DNA of 64,000 nt from the NCBI RefSeq assembly GCF_048595595.1, contig NZ_CP184347.1; one strand, 5' to 3'. The notes beneath the pieces are model-generated. The model did no database searches. It saw only the letters and a program-made list of their open reading frames with translations, and was not told the origin of the DNA. Numbering within the stretch: the stretch's first letter is position 1; each line of letters starts with the position of its first letter. Position numbers and translations under genes: made by a program. This document shows, in pieces, positions 7,415 to 14,969 of the stretch. This stretch comes from Bacteroides pyogenes_A (GTDB lineage: Bacteria > Bacteroidota > Bacteroidia > Bacteroidales > Bacteroidaceae).

Positions 7415-8820
7415 AACCATTTCTTTATTTCCTGAATACGCTGAATACTGAAGGAAAACATTTTACGTTCTCTCCATCTATGATTGAAATCTATGCTTGA
7501 TATACGCTTAACGAGCTTAGCCTTTACTTTTGCGTAATCTTTTAATCCCGCATAAGGTTCTATGGGGTGCTCTTTTAGGTATGTTGTAAGTTCATCAAGA
7601 TCTTCCTTGCGATCCAGCAAATCATTACTATAGAACAAGCCAACCTTTACGCTATTCTTCGATTTGAATAGTTTGAAATTACCAGTAAGAATATTCAATG
7701 AGTCAAATAGATCACAATATGCTTGCTTAATATTGTACTTGCAGAGAGTTTCAAAATGGTCTATTGCATGATCAATTTTTTTATGGTATCGCTCCTTCTT
7801 TTTATCTGAAAGCCCATACGAAACTGACAGTTTTTTTGCGGTTCGATTCATGTACAAACAGTATCCTAGATAGTTCATAGGGTTTTCGACATAATTGTCT
7901 TTGGTAAAATCCATAATGCGACACTTGCCGGATCTATCTCCAGATGGTTTCAAAGATAAACCATAAGTTTGGAAAAAAGCTGTCATATCGGCATAATACT
8001 GGTCTATAGAAGATTCAATAGGCAATGAGGAAAGAATGATAAAAATATCATCAACATACCTTGCATAGAACATCACCTCCTTTCGAGAAGATATTTTAGC
8101 GTCAATATCCCTCATATATAACTCACTTAAGTATGAACTGATCCCTATACCACGAGGAACTCCTCGTGATGGAGAAGCGAATTCATGACCTTTGATTTTC
8201 TCATATTCTCCCAATATACCTTTAATAAACGCTTTAGATTTATTAGATAGTAAGGTGTTGTCAAATATCATCGGCATTAGTTTGTCATGAGGTATAGACT
8301 CATAGAAACTTGAGATATCTGTTCGAATAACATAAACTGGAATATCAGAATTCAAAAAAGTCTTGATGTTTGCCAATATGCTATGTCGGTTAGCCTGCTT
8401 TACCTTGAAGGTTTGTCGAATATTATATTGAAGTTGCTTAATGGCAAATAGATATGCGTGAGATGTCACATCTAACGTATAAACTTCTTTGTTGTCATCG
8501 GCAACAAATTTATTCAAAGAAAACTTAAAGCCATGAGCATTTACTTGTTTGTCGATAGCTTCCAAATAAATGCGTAATACATCCTTTTTTTGCTCTATAA
8601 GGTTCTTTAATTCGACTTTTTTTATTTCAAGTTCTAATGCTTCCTCCTGTGTTCTGTCTTTTTTCTGCCTAAGAACTGACACCGCTTTCTTTAGCTCCTC
8701 AGATCTTGCTAAAACATCACGATACTCTTCAGGCATAGTCTGTATGTCTATATTGCCTTTACGACTCTCAAGGCAATAAATGGTTTCAAAATTATGTGCA
8801 GAAAAAGATTGATCAAGCAT
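7411..8820 (-). CDS. drt3a: Antiviral reverse transcriptase, Drt3a-type (first RT of DRT3)
   Basis: This 469-residue RT starts with a charged, partly coiled-coil segment (residues 30-90). The palm domain follows: motif A VIRTDISSFYES (Asp168), motif B RGVPRGIGIS (219-228) and motif C YARYVDD (YVDD 255-258), all intact. The size and motif style fit the Drt3a (UG3) partner of the two-RT DRT3 anti-phage system. It precedes drt3b with an ATGA overlap, indicating translational coupling and a matched amount of both proteins. By family knowledge it should bind the ncRNA downstream of drt3b and reverse-transcribe its dinucleotide-repeat template. It lies 28 bp after a HEAT-repeat gene in the same operon. 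Confidence 0.87.
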   Translation of the reverse strand: MLDQSFSAHNFETIYCLESRKGNIDIQTMPEEYRDVLARSEELKKAVSVLRQKKDRTQEEALELEIKKVELKNLIEQKKDVLRIYLEAIDKQVNAHGFKFSLNKFVADDNKEVYTLDVTSHAYLFAIKQLQYNIRQTFKVKQANRHSILANIKTFLNSDIPVYVIRTDISSFYESIPHDKLMPMIFDNTLLSNKSKAFIKGILGEYEKIKGHEFASPSRGVPRGIGISSYLSELYMRDIDAKISSRKEVMFYARYVDDIFIILSSLPIESSIDQYYADMTAFFQTYGLSLKPSGDRSGKCRIMDFTKDNYVENPMNYLGYCLYMNRTAKKLSVSYGLSDKKKERYHKKIDHAIDHFETLCKYNIKQAYCDLFDSLNILTGNFKLFKSKNSVKVGLFYSNDLLDRKEDLDELTTYLKEHPIEPYAGLKDYAKVKAKLVKRISSIDFNHRWRERKMFSFSIQRIQEIKKWL

Positions 8821-8848
8821 GTTGTTATTCTATAGCAAAGTTGAATTT

Positions 8849-9469
8849 CTATTTTAATAATTTTGTTGCAAGTTTGTAGGTAAACATAATTCGAGGATTA
8901 GATAAGTCCCATTGCTCCACTTCTTGCCGTATCAAGTCTGAATGTTTCTTGCTTATATCCCTTAAAGCGTTTCCAACAGATTTACGAAGATATTCGCTTT
9001 CGTGTCCTTTGTGCTTAGCGATTAGAGCAATAGCAACTAATGGGTTTTCTTTGAAGAACGGGCGACTTGTCCAAATTCTCAACCCCTCCGTTACAGCACG
9101 GATAACATTCGGTTTGTTATCATTCAACCATTCTTCAATGAGAGGTAAAGATGCTTCATACCCCCTGTGTTTGCAAACTTCATCAAAAGCCTTTGCAAGC
9201 ATTTCCTGCACTCTCCAATTCTCATCGGTGCTTATTCGCTTTTTCAGAAGACAAAGTGCGTTATTATCTTCTGTTGCCAATCTGCCCAAGATTGTTGTTG
9301 CCAACATTCGTGCTTGATAGGCTTCGTGTTCAAACAAAGTGAGTGCAAGTTCAAAACATTGTTCTTTCGGGTGTGTGGAAACAACCTCGCCAGCTCCATC
9401 AATAATATGCTGAAATCCATGTTCAATTTGCTGTATCTTGTTCAAGATATTGTCTATTTCCATTGTCAT
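8849..9469 (-). CDS. HEAT-repeat protein, AlkD/DNA-alkylation-repair-like
   Basis: This 206-residue all-helical protein contains repeated helix pairs such as ARMLATTILGRLA, WRVQEMLAKAFDEVC and LRKSVGNALRDISKKH, which is the pattern of the AlkC/AlkD DNA-alkylation-repair HEAT fold. An NW-RVQE segment (about residue 90) sits where AlkD has catalytic Trp/Asp, but the Asp is not obvious. Binding of DNA or RNA rather than glycosylase action is therefore possible. Its start overlaps the upstream acetyltransferase stop (ATGA at 9466-9469), and it lies 28 bp before drt3a. It is therefore co-transcribed with the defence module; whether it takes part in defence is unknown. Confidence 0.7.
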   Translation of the reverse strand: MTMEIDNILNKIQQIEHGFQHIIDGAGEVVSTHPKEQCFELALTLFEHEAYQARMLATTILGRLATEDNNALCLLKKRISTDENWRVQEMLAKAFDEVCKHRGYEASLPLIEEWLNDNKPNVIRAVTEGLRIWTSRPFFKENPLVAIALIAKHKGHESEYLRKSVGNALRDISKKHSDLIRQEVEQWDLSNPRIMFTYKLATKLLK

Positions 9470-9909
9470 AAATCCTTTCTAAGATAAATCATATCTACGA
9501 GTTGTATATCTCGTTCGAAAATTGGATGGTCGTAATTGTCAGTGAAGAAATTCTCTATCCGATGAGACTTTTCAAACCCACAGTTTTCATAAAACGATAG
9601 GATTGCAGGAACTTCACCAGTACCGACAAGCATTGCCTCATAGTCTTTTTTGTAGAAATCGGAAATGTAATCTATCAATCTTCTACCGTAACCTTTACCC
9701 CGATATTGTTCGTATGTCGCTATGTTCTTCAATTCACAGGTGTCACTGCTTACAGGCACCACTACGCAAATGCCTTTCAAGTCATCATCGTATAAGGCAA
9801 ACAGGTCTCCTCTCGACAAATACTTGTCAATCATATTTTCCTGTTCATCCGCTAACAGCAATAAATCAAGAAATTGTTTCTTGTTTTTGGCGACTCGTTC
9901 TATTTTCAT
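9466..9909 (-). CDS. GNAT-family N-acetyltransferase
   Basis: The acetyl-CoA-binding motif YRGKGYGRRLIDYI (motif A, Q/RxxGxG/A) is clear in the middle of the protein. The preceding strand LKNIATYEQ and the downstream YENCGFEKSHR are typical of the GNAT fold. Substrate unknown. ATG 9909 (MKIERV) is a normal start; an upstream in-frame GTG at 9921 would give a 4-base overlap with the MarR stop (9918-9921), matching the neighbouring junctions, so it may be the real start. Its stop overlaps the HEAT-repeat gene by 4 bases. Operon position suggests expression with DRT3, but resistance or metabolic roles are equally possible. Confidence 0.85.
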   Translation of the reverse strand: MKIERVAKNKKQFLDLLLLADEQENMIDKYLSRGDLFALYDDDLKGICVVVPVSSDTCELKNIATYEQYRGKGYGRRLIDYISDFYKKDYEAMLVGTGEVPAILSFYENCGFEKSHRIENFFTDNYDHPIFERDIQLVDMIYLRKDL

Positions 9910-9917
9910 GATGTCTG

Positions 9918-10391
9918 TCACGTTGAGGAACGATCTATGTCATTCTTGATTAGCTTACACATACTTTCGTTGAAACTTTCTCGCTCGGTGTGGAGAACCC
10001 CAAAGAACTCTCTATCTGTTTGCTCCACTGCAACCACTGCTCTTTGCACAAGGTCTAAGGCTTTTCGAGTAAGGGTTATTTCTTTGGCTCGTGTATCCGT
10101 TCGATGCTCTTTTCTCTCTATCAGTCCTTTTGATTGTAGTGTGCGCAAAACCTTAGAGACCATCATACGATCGGTTTTACTTTGATTTGCAATATCAATC
10201 TGTGTTACGATATTACCATTTTGAGAAAGCGAAGCAGCGGTTGCCAATAGCACGAATTGCGTGTGTGTCAAATCCAATAAATCCAATGATTGCTTTATGC
10301 GACGCTGCCAAAGTGTTGTAACCTGCCAAAGCAGAAACCCCGAACTATCTTCTGCCTTTTCAACTCCAAAAACAATGTCTGTTTTATTCAT
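9918..10391 (-). CDS. MarR-family transcriptional regulator
   Basis: The winged-helix signature is clear: LDLTHTQFVLLATAASLSQ, then NIVTQIDIANQSKTDRMMVSKVLRTLQSKGLIERKEHRTDTRAKEITLT, i.e. recognition helix and wing with the conserved DxR. I place the start at ATG 10391 (MNKTDIVFG), whose ATGA overlaps the stop of the upstream SRPBCC gene; reading further upstream adds an unlikely Cys/Lys-rich tail. MarR proteins often repress their own operon and respond to small ligands. If so here, it would control the whole six-gene operon including drt3a-drt3b, with operator sequences near 10923-10954. Confidence 0.9.
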   Translation of the reverse strand: MNKTDIVFGVEKAEDSSGFLLWQVTTLWQRRIKQSLDLLDLTHTQFVLLATAASLSQNGNIVTQIDIANQSKTDRMMVSKVLRTLQSKGLIERKEHRTDTRAKEITLTRKALDLVQRAVVAVEQTDREFFGVLHTERESFNESMCKLIKNDIDRSST

Positions 10392-10807
10392 AGTGTCTTG
10401 GCTATGTTTATTTGTTTTACAACATCTTTTGGAATTGAATTGAACAGATTTTGGGCAATAAGTTTTACCCACAAGAAACTCAAAACTCCTTTCACTGTGA
10501 TGGTATATGAAATTCTCAATCCTTCGGAAGTTCCCTCAAACAAATGCTCGTGATAGATTTTTGCCAAAGGAAAAGAGGAAACCGTGATAAACATTTTTCT
10601 CTCTATTATTTCTGAAAGGACAATCTTTATCTTCGGACCTCCCTTAGGTTTCAATAGAATGTGACTACCTTGTTCAAACGATCCATTCAATTGGGCATAT
10701 TCCACCCCGCTATCCCATGTATGCCAGCCATTGACATCAGCAAATAGCTTCCACATTTGTTCTCTTGCAACTTCGTTCGTTGTAATAGAATACGTTTTTG
10801 ACCACAT
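10388..10807 (-). CDS. SRPBCC / polyketide-cyclase-like ligand-binding protein
   Basis: A 139-residue START/SRPBCC-fold protein: it begins with a membrane-free strand, then WKLFADVNGWHTWDSGVEYAQLNGSFEQGS, which is the usual SRPBCC opening, and ends in a long C-terminal helix. This family binds hydrophobic ligands. It is the first gene of the operon that continues through MarR, GNAT and HEAT genes to drt3a-drt3b, and its stop overlaps the MarR start by 4 bases. SRPBCC-MarR pairs are often small stress or detoxification modules, so it may be older cargo upstream of the defence genes. Confidence 0.8.
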   Translation of the reverse strand: MWSKTYSITTNEVAREQMWKLFADVNGWHTWDSGVEYAQLNGSFEQGSHILLKPKGGPKIKIVLSEIIERKMFITVSSFPLAKIYHEHLFEGTSEGLRISYTITVKGVLSFLWVKLIAQNLFNSIPKDVVKQINIAKTL

Positions 10808-10922
10808 ATTTAAATTGAATTGTCTTATGTTCTGAATATTTCAGGAAATGAATGAACCGAAAAAATCGACGTTTCGCATCCCTATTCTTTCTATCTTCAT
10901 GTGAGAAATCGTTTTGTAGCCG

Positions 10923-10954
10923 CAAATATAATATATCCGACAACAATAATCAAA
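10923..10954 (-). promoter_or_regulatory. Promoter of the SRPBCC-MarR-GNAT-HEAT-drt3a-drt3b operon
   Basis: On the minus strand TATATTTG (plus 10923-10930) fits the Bacteroides -7 box. TTTG (plus CAAA 10951-10954) lies 20 bp upstream, the usual -33 spacing. A leader of about 110 nt follows before the first start codon. It is the only good promoter seen for the six genes. Confidence 0.7.
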
Positions 10955-10984
10955 GAATATAGAGCAATTTTGTCATAAAGAGTT

Positions 10985-11278
10985 TCATCTCCGATAATTC
11001 TCTTGCAGTAATCGGTTGATGTCGGAGAGGCGATAGAGGATTTTCCCTGCGATTTGGGTGTAGGGAATAATGCCCTTGTCGCGATAATCCTGCAAGGTGC
11101 GGGGGCTGACGAAAAGCCGTTCGCACACTTCTCTCCCCGTGAGATAGATTTCTCCTCCGAACAGCGGACGATGCGTTTGGGCAATCTCCCGAATACGTTT
11201 GCTTACTTCTTGAATGCCCGAAATGAGTTGTTTCATTTCGGGCGTTTCTTTATTTATGATTTCGTGTTCCATAGTCAT
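10985..11278 (-). CDS. Excisionase-type helix-turn-helix protein 1
   Basis: A 97-residue protein with a MerR/excisionase-like HTH: EIYLTGREVCERLFVSPRTLQDYRDKGIIPYTQIAGKILYRLSDINRLL. Such proteins are encoded in pairs in Bacteroides mobile elements and act as recombination directionality factors or regulators of excision and mobilization genes. Its start overlaps the stop of the second HTH gene (11275-11278), so the two are translated together. It is likely to bind near an end of the element, perhaps the GGTAAC-rich ends, though nothing in the sequence proves the site. Confidence 0.85.
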   Translation of the reverse strand: MTMEHEIINKETPEMKQLISGIQEVSKRIREIAQTHRPLFGGEIYLTGREVCERLFVSPRTLQDYRDKGIIPYTQIAGKILYRLSDINRLLQENYRR

Positions 11279-11553
11279 TGTATTTTTCGGTTCGACTTTT
11301 CGAGGAGTGCTTCCACATCCTCACGTTTGTAGTAGCACTTATGCCCGATTTGAATGAAGGGCAATACGGAAGTATCCCGATAATGCTGGAGCGTCCGTTT
11401 GCTGATGTTGAGTATTCGGCACACGTCCCCATTGTGCAACAGGTCAGGGACTTCGGGCTTCGTGCCGAAATTCTCTCTCATACAAAGAGCCAGTTCTTCG
11501 ATGCTCTTTTTCAGTTCCTCCCAAGCGGAGGAGTCGATGGCTGTAAATCTCAT
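11275..11553 (-). CDS. Excisionase-type helix-turn-helix protein 2
   Basis: A 92-residue paralogue of the downstream HTH protein, with NGDVCRILNISKRTLQHYRDTSVLPFIQIGHKCYYKREDVEALLEK as the winged-helix part and a helical N-terminus (WEELKKSIEELALCMRE). It is the first gene of a two-gene operon and precedes HTH protein 1 with a 4-base overlap. The likely role is control of excision or expression of the element. A -7 box lies about 42 bp upstream (11595-11602). Confidence 0.85.
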   Translation of the reverse strand: MRFTAIDSSAWEELKKSIEELALCMRENFGTKPEVPDLLHNGDVCRILNISKRTLQHYRDTSVLPFIQIGHKCYYKREDVEALLEKSNRKIQ

Positions 11554-11594
11554 ATCAATATCGTTTTAATTGTTGTTATTTCCTCTTTTTGATG

Positions 11595-11602
11595 CAAATG
11601 TA
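11595..11602 (-). promoter_or_regulatory. -7 box for the HTH gene pair
   Basis: Minus-strand TACATTTG (plus CAAATGTA) fits TAnnTTTG. The same octamer recurs about 70 bp further upstream (near 11665), so two start points or a repeated operator are possible. No clear -33 box is seen. Confidence 0.45.
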
Positions 11603-12154
11603 TGCAGTCGAAATCCTTGTTCTCTGACCTGATGAGATCAAAGGAAATCGCAGGAATTTGCAGGCAAATGTATAAGTAAAACCTATCTATTTTCAGAAGG
11701 GATTCCCTGCCTTTTCTCTCCGTTTCTCCAAATTCCTTCCGAGAGGAAAAATCCTGTTTCGATGCGAAAATAACGAACCAACATATACTGTTTACTCCAT
11801 TCCTGCTAAGTGGATACTTCTGGCGTCGATATAGTATGAAGTGGCTCTGTTAGAGAGAATCTTCCTACCTGTCTTTTAGGCTTTTCCCTCTGCTTTCATC
11901 GAAAAGGCAAAGGCATGCATCTGCACGTAATTCGATACAGCCATTCGGGTAGCGTTTCCCGTTCTTCCATTTGTCTTTTTCTGATTTTTGAGGAGAAAAT
12001 GTGAGGTATCCTTTCCTTTTGCCGAAGAAATATGCAGCACCTCGATGCAACAACGCCATAAGGCTTGGCTTCACTTGTTCGCCTCTTTAACTTGGTTTCA
12101 GCATCCGTTTTCGGATGAAAGTTCAAAATCAAGCAAATAAAAGAGATACGAACA
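11603..12154. other. Intergenic region between HTH genes and VapE-like gene
   Basis: About 550 bp with no convincing gene. Only short open frames without domain signals are present on either strand. It separates divergent transcription units and should hold the promoter of the VapE-primase block; I could not identify a clear TAnnTTTG box close to 12155. Confidence 0.5.
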
Positions 12155-13345
12155 ATGAAAAAAGAAGAGAAGGACAACCTCTCCAAGAACACGCAAATAG
12201 AAGAGTTCCTTTCGGCTCGTTACGAGTTTCGGTACAATACCGTATTGCACCGAGCGGAGTACCGTCCACGAGGAACGGACGATTATACAGCCGTAGACCG
12301 CTACCGTATCAATACCCTCAAACGAGCTTTAGATAAGGAAGCCGATGTACAGACCTCGCCCGAGAACCTGTACAGCATCATCGAAAGCGATTTCTCCCCA
12401 CGTGTTAATCCTGTACAAACCTATTTCCAAGCGTTACCACTGACGAAAGGAAATGCGGAAGCTATCACCGCCCTTGCCGACTGCGTGAGTGTAACCAATC
12501 CCGAGAAGTGGAGGGAATACCTCACCAAGTGGCTGGTTGCAGTGGTCGCCAACGCAATGGACGACAAGCAATGTCGTAACCATACCTGCCTTGTGCTGAC
12601 AGGTGAGCAGGGAAAATTCAAAACCACGTTCCTTGACCTGCTCTGCCCTCCGTCTCTCTCCGATTACCGCTATACGGGGAAGATATATCCACAGGAGAAG
12701 GACGTGCTGAGTCTTATCGGGCAAAACCTTATCATCAATATTGACGACCAACTCAAAGCCCTCAATAAACGGGACGAGAACGAACTGAAGAATCTCATTA
12801 CCTGTCCGCAGGTGAAGTACCGTATGCCTTACGAGAAGCATATCGAGGAGCGACCACACTTGGCAAGTTTCGTGGCTTCGGTCAATGGCAACGACTTCCT
12901 CACCGACCCGACAGGGAGCAGACGCTTCCTCCCTTTTGAGGTGCTGGCGATAGAGATAGACCGAGCCAAGAGCATTCCGATGGATGCCGTTTACAGCGAA
13001 GCCAAAACACGGTTGAATGAAGGGTTTCGCTATTGGTTCAATGATGAAGAGATTATTGAATTGCATAGAAACAGCGAAGCCTTCCAAGTCTATACGACAG
13101 AGATGGAACTGTTGCTCCGCTATTTCACCTTTCCCACGGAGGCAGAGACGGCAACAAAACGCTTCTATATGACCAATTCGGAGATAGTGGGTTACCTCTC
13201 CTGCTATACCCGACAATCCCTCTCCACCAAGCGGATGGGGGAAGCCTTACGAAAGGCTGGCTATACAAAGGAGTGTCGCAGGATAAACGGCAATCCCGTA
13301 TATGTCTATGCCGTCCGTAAGATTTACCCCGAGCAACCGCCATAG
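12155..13345 (+). CDS. VapE-like (virulence-associated E) P-loop ATPase / helicase
   Basis: A 396-residue protein with the VapE/VirE arrangement: N-terminal region (1-110), Walker A GEQGKFKTT (150-158), Walker B LIINIDD (about 193-199), and the conserved DPTGSRRFLPFEV arginine-finger segment, followed by a C-terminal winged-helix-like part. VapE-like proteins are primase-helicase ATPases found in phages, satellites and Bacteroides mobilizable elements, where they serve replication of the excised circle. A Toprim primase gene follows after 316 bp, supporting that role. The ATG at 12155 is a natural start. Confidence 0.85.
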   Translation: MKKEEKDNLSKNTQIEEFLSARYEFRYNTVLHRAEYRPRGTDDYTAVDRYRINTLKRALDKEADVQTSPENLYSIIESDFSPRVNPVQTYFQALPLTKGNAEAITALADCVSVTNPEKWREYLTKWLVAVVANAMDDKQCRNHTCLVLTGEQGKFKTTFLDLLCPPSLSDYRYTGKIYPQEKDVLSLIGQNLIINIDDQLKALNKRDENELKNLITCPQVKYRMPYEKHIEERPHLASFVASVNGNDFLTDPTGSRRFLPFEVLAIEIDRAKSIPMDAVYSEAKTRLNEGFRYWFNDEEIIELHRNSEAFQVYTTEMELLLRYFTFPTEAETATKRFYMTNSEIVGYLSCYTRQSLSTKRMGEALRKAGYTKECRRINGNPVYVYAVRKIYPEQPP

Positions 13346-13661
13346 CACCCTGTTGTTACCCCTCCTTGCAATACTTCTTTCTCTTTTCTTTCCTATTCTC
13401 CTTACTACGTTACTACAACTAAGGATAATACATTGAAAAAGAAAGGATTGCAGGAGGGATTCATCTTGCAACACGGCTTACTACCATCTTTCTACGCTTC
13501 TACGGAAGAATGAATGAGAAAAGGTGTAGACAGGAGGTGTAGAAGGATAAAACAGAATGAAGTGTTACACTTTTCTCTTTCACTGTCAATCTCTTATCTG
13601 AATGTAGAAGAGTAGTAAGATAAAAAGAGGAAAATTCCAAAAAGAGAAAACAGAGCGAACT
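13346..13661. other. Intergenic region between VapE-like and primase genes
   Basis: No gene. It contains an imperfect inverted repeat, CCTCCTTGCAAT near 13362 facing ATTGCAGGAGG near 13446, which could be a terminator or a replication-origin hairpin, followed by A/G-rich sequence leading to the primase start. Confidence 0.4.
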
Positions 13662-14639
13662 ATGAATACGAACAATTCCAATCCAACGATAACAGCAATG
13701 AACAACGAATATTACGACCTACAATACATCAAGGCGATACCGATAGGCGACTACCTGCACGCCTGTGGCATCGAGCCTGCCAAGCTTTATAACGGCTATG
13801 CCCTTTATCACGCACCTTACCGAGAAGACCCCAATGCCAGCCTGAAAGTGGACTTTCGGCAAAACTTGTGGCACGACTATGGGACAAGCCAAGGTGGAAG
13901 CATCATAGACCTTGTGATGCGGATGCGTGGATGCAGTGCCTACGAAGCAATGGCGCATCTTGCCGAAAGGAAAGCGATAACCCTCGCTTCCTCTTCCTTT
14001 CATCGTGAAACTCACACAGGACAGATAAGAGGTGAACAGCGACCAAGTAATGTAAGGCGTATTCTCTTCATCAGCGAAGAGTTGCCCCTGTATCTGCAAA
14101 ACTATCTTCGAGAGGTACGCAGGATAGACCTTGCCGTGGCAAGTCCTTATCTCCGTCATATTCGCTACGAAGTAGGAGGAAGAGAGTATTCTGCCATCGG
14201 CTTTGCCAATCGTGCAGGAGGATATGAACTCCGAGACGACAAGACATTCAAGGGCACAATCGCTCCAAAGGATATTTCTCTGATTGCAGGAGAAGCGAAC
14301 AATGCTCCTCACTGCATCTTTGAGGGCTTTATGGATTTCCTTTCCCTTCTCACGATGAAAGAAAAAGAAACTGCTCCCTGCCTTGTACTGAACTCCGTCA
14401 GCAATCTCCCACGAGCCATTGCCTATCTCCACGAGAAAGGTATCGATTCCGTTCAAGCTTTCTTCGATAACGACCAAGCTGGACGACAAGCCCTACATTC
14501 TTTACAATCGGCAGGTATCAACGTGGAGGATATGAGCCGACACTATTCCCGATACAAAGACCTCAATGAGTACCACGTTGCCCAAAGAACAGGGCAAAAA
14601 CAGGTGATACCACCTCGCAAACGAGGACTTAGACGATAA
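13662..14639 (+). CDS. Toprim-domain DNA primase (CHC2-like)
   Basis: A 325-residue primase. The N-terminal part resembles a CHC2 zinc-binding fold (YHAPYREDPNASLKVDFRQNLWHDYGTSQGGSIIDLVM) but has few of the metal cysteines. The C-terminal part is a Toprim domain, with IFEGFMDFLSLL (catalytic Glu) and AFFDNDQAGRQA (the DxD-like metal site). It is the type found in Bacteroides mobilizable elements, making primers for replication of the transferred or excised DNA. A second in-frame ATG at 13698 (MNNEYYDL) is the possible true start. It lies between the VapE-like ATPase and the mobilization region. Confidence 0.88.
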   Translation: MNTNNSNPTITAMNNEYYDLQYIKAIPIGDYLHACGIEPAKLYNGYALYHAPYREDPNASLKVDFRQNLWHDYGTSQGGSIIDLVMRMRGCSAYEAMAHLAERKAITLASSSFHRETHTGQIRGEQRPSNVRRILFISEELPLYLQNYLREVRRIDLAVASPYLRHIRYEVGGREYSAIGFANRAGGYELRDDKTFKGTIAPKDISLIAGEANNAPHCIFEGFMDFLSLLTMKEKETAPCLVLNSVSNLPRAIAYLHEKGIDSVQAFFDNDQAGRQALHSLQSAGINVEDMSRHYSRYKDLNEYHVAQRTGQKQVIPPRKRGLRR

Positions 14640-14969
14640 GGCAAAAGAGAGCAAACAACATTATTCTATCATCAGGTATTCAAAGATGCAGGAAATAAAA
14701 TGTATGCGAATAAACGGCTTTGTTTCGATAGCTACGGCAGTTCCTCAGAACAGCAAGTTTGCAGAGCCAAACTTAGAAACAAAGCGTGCAGGCATTCACA
14801 GAATGCAACGTAACAAGAAAGAAGGACGAGCAGGGCGGAGCGGACATTTCAAGAAATGCCATAGCTCATTAGGGTATTTTCTTCACGCTGCACTCCGTTA
14901 TCGCTAAAAATACCCTCCTGAGCCAAGGGACTTCGCCCCTTTGGATACCCCTAAATCAATCTTCAAACA
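14640..14969 (+). other. Candidate origin of transfer (oriT) upstream of the relaxase
   Basis: This 330-bp stretch directly before the MobV relaxase is rich in inverted repeats. CTTTGTTTC (14718-14726) faces GAAACAAAG (14776-14784), and inside it AAGTTTG (14755-14761) faces CAAACTT (14768-14774) with a 6-nt loop. Further on GGGTATTTT (about 14871) faces AAAAATACCC (about 14906), then a CCAAGGG/CCCTTTGG hairpin. Such repeats just upstream of a relaxase gene are the usual place for the nick region. An open frame at 14686-14907 runs through the repeats and is judged non-coding. Confidence 0.6.

Noticed and set aside
5159..8820. Retron, group II intron or diversity-generating retroelement
   Set aside because: There is no msr/msd-like inverted-repeat RNA, no maturase or HNH domain, no template/variable repeat pair or target gene. 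Two RT genes in tandem fit DRT3 much better.
11865..12192. Short minus-strand frames between the HTH and VapE-like genes
   Set aside because: Composition and lack of motifs suggest chance open frames.
14686..14907. Small gene of 73 codons before the relaxase
   Set aside because: The frame runs through the inverted repeats of the oriT-like region and has no domain signal.
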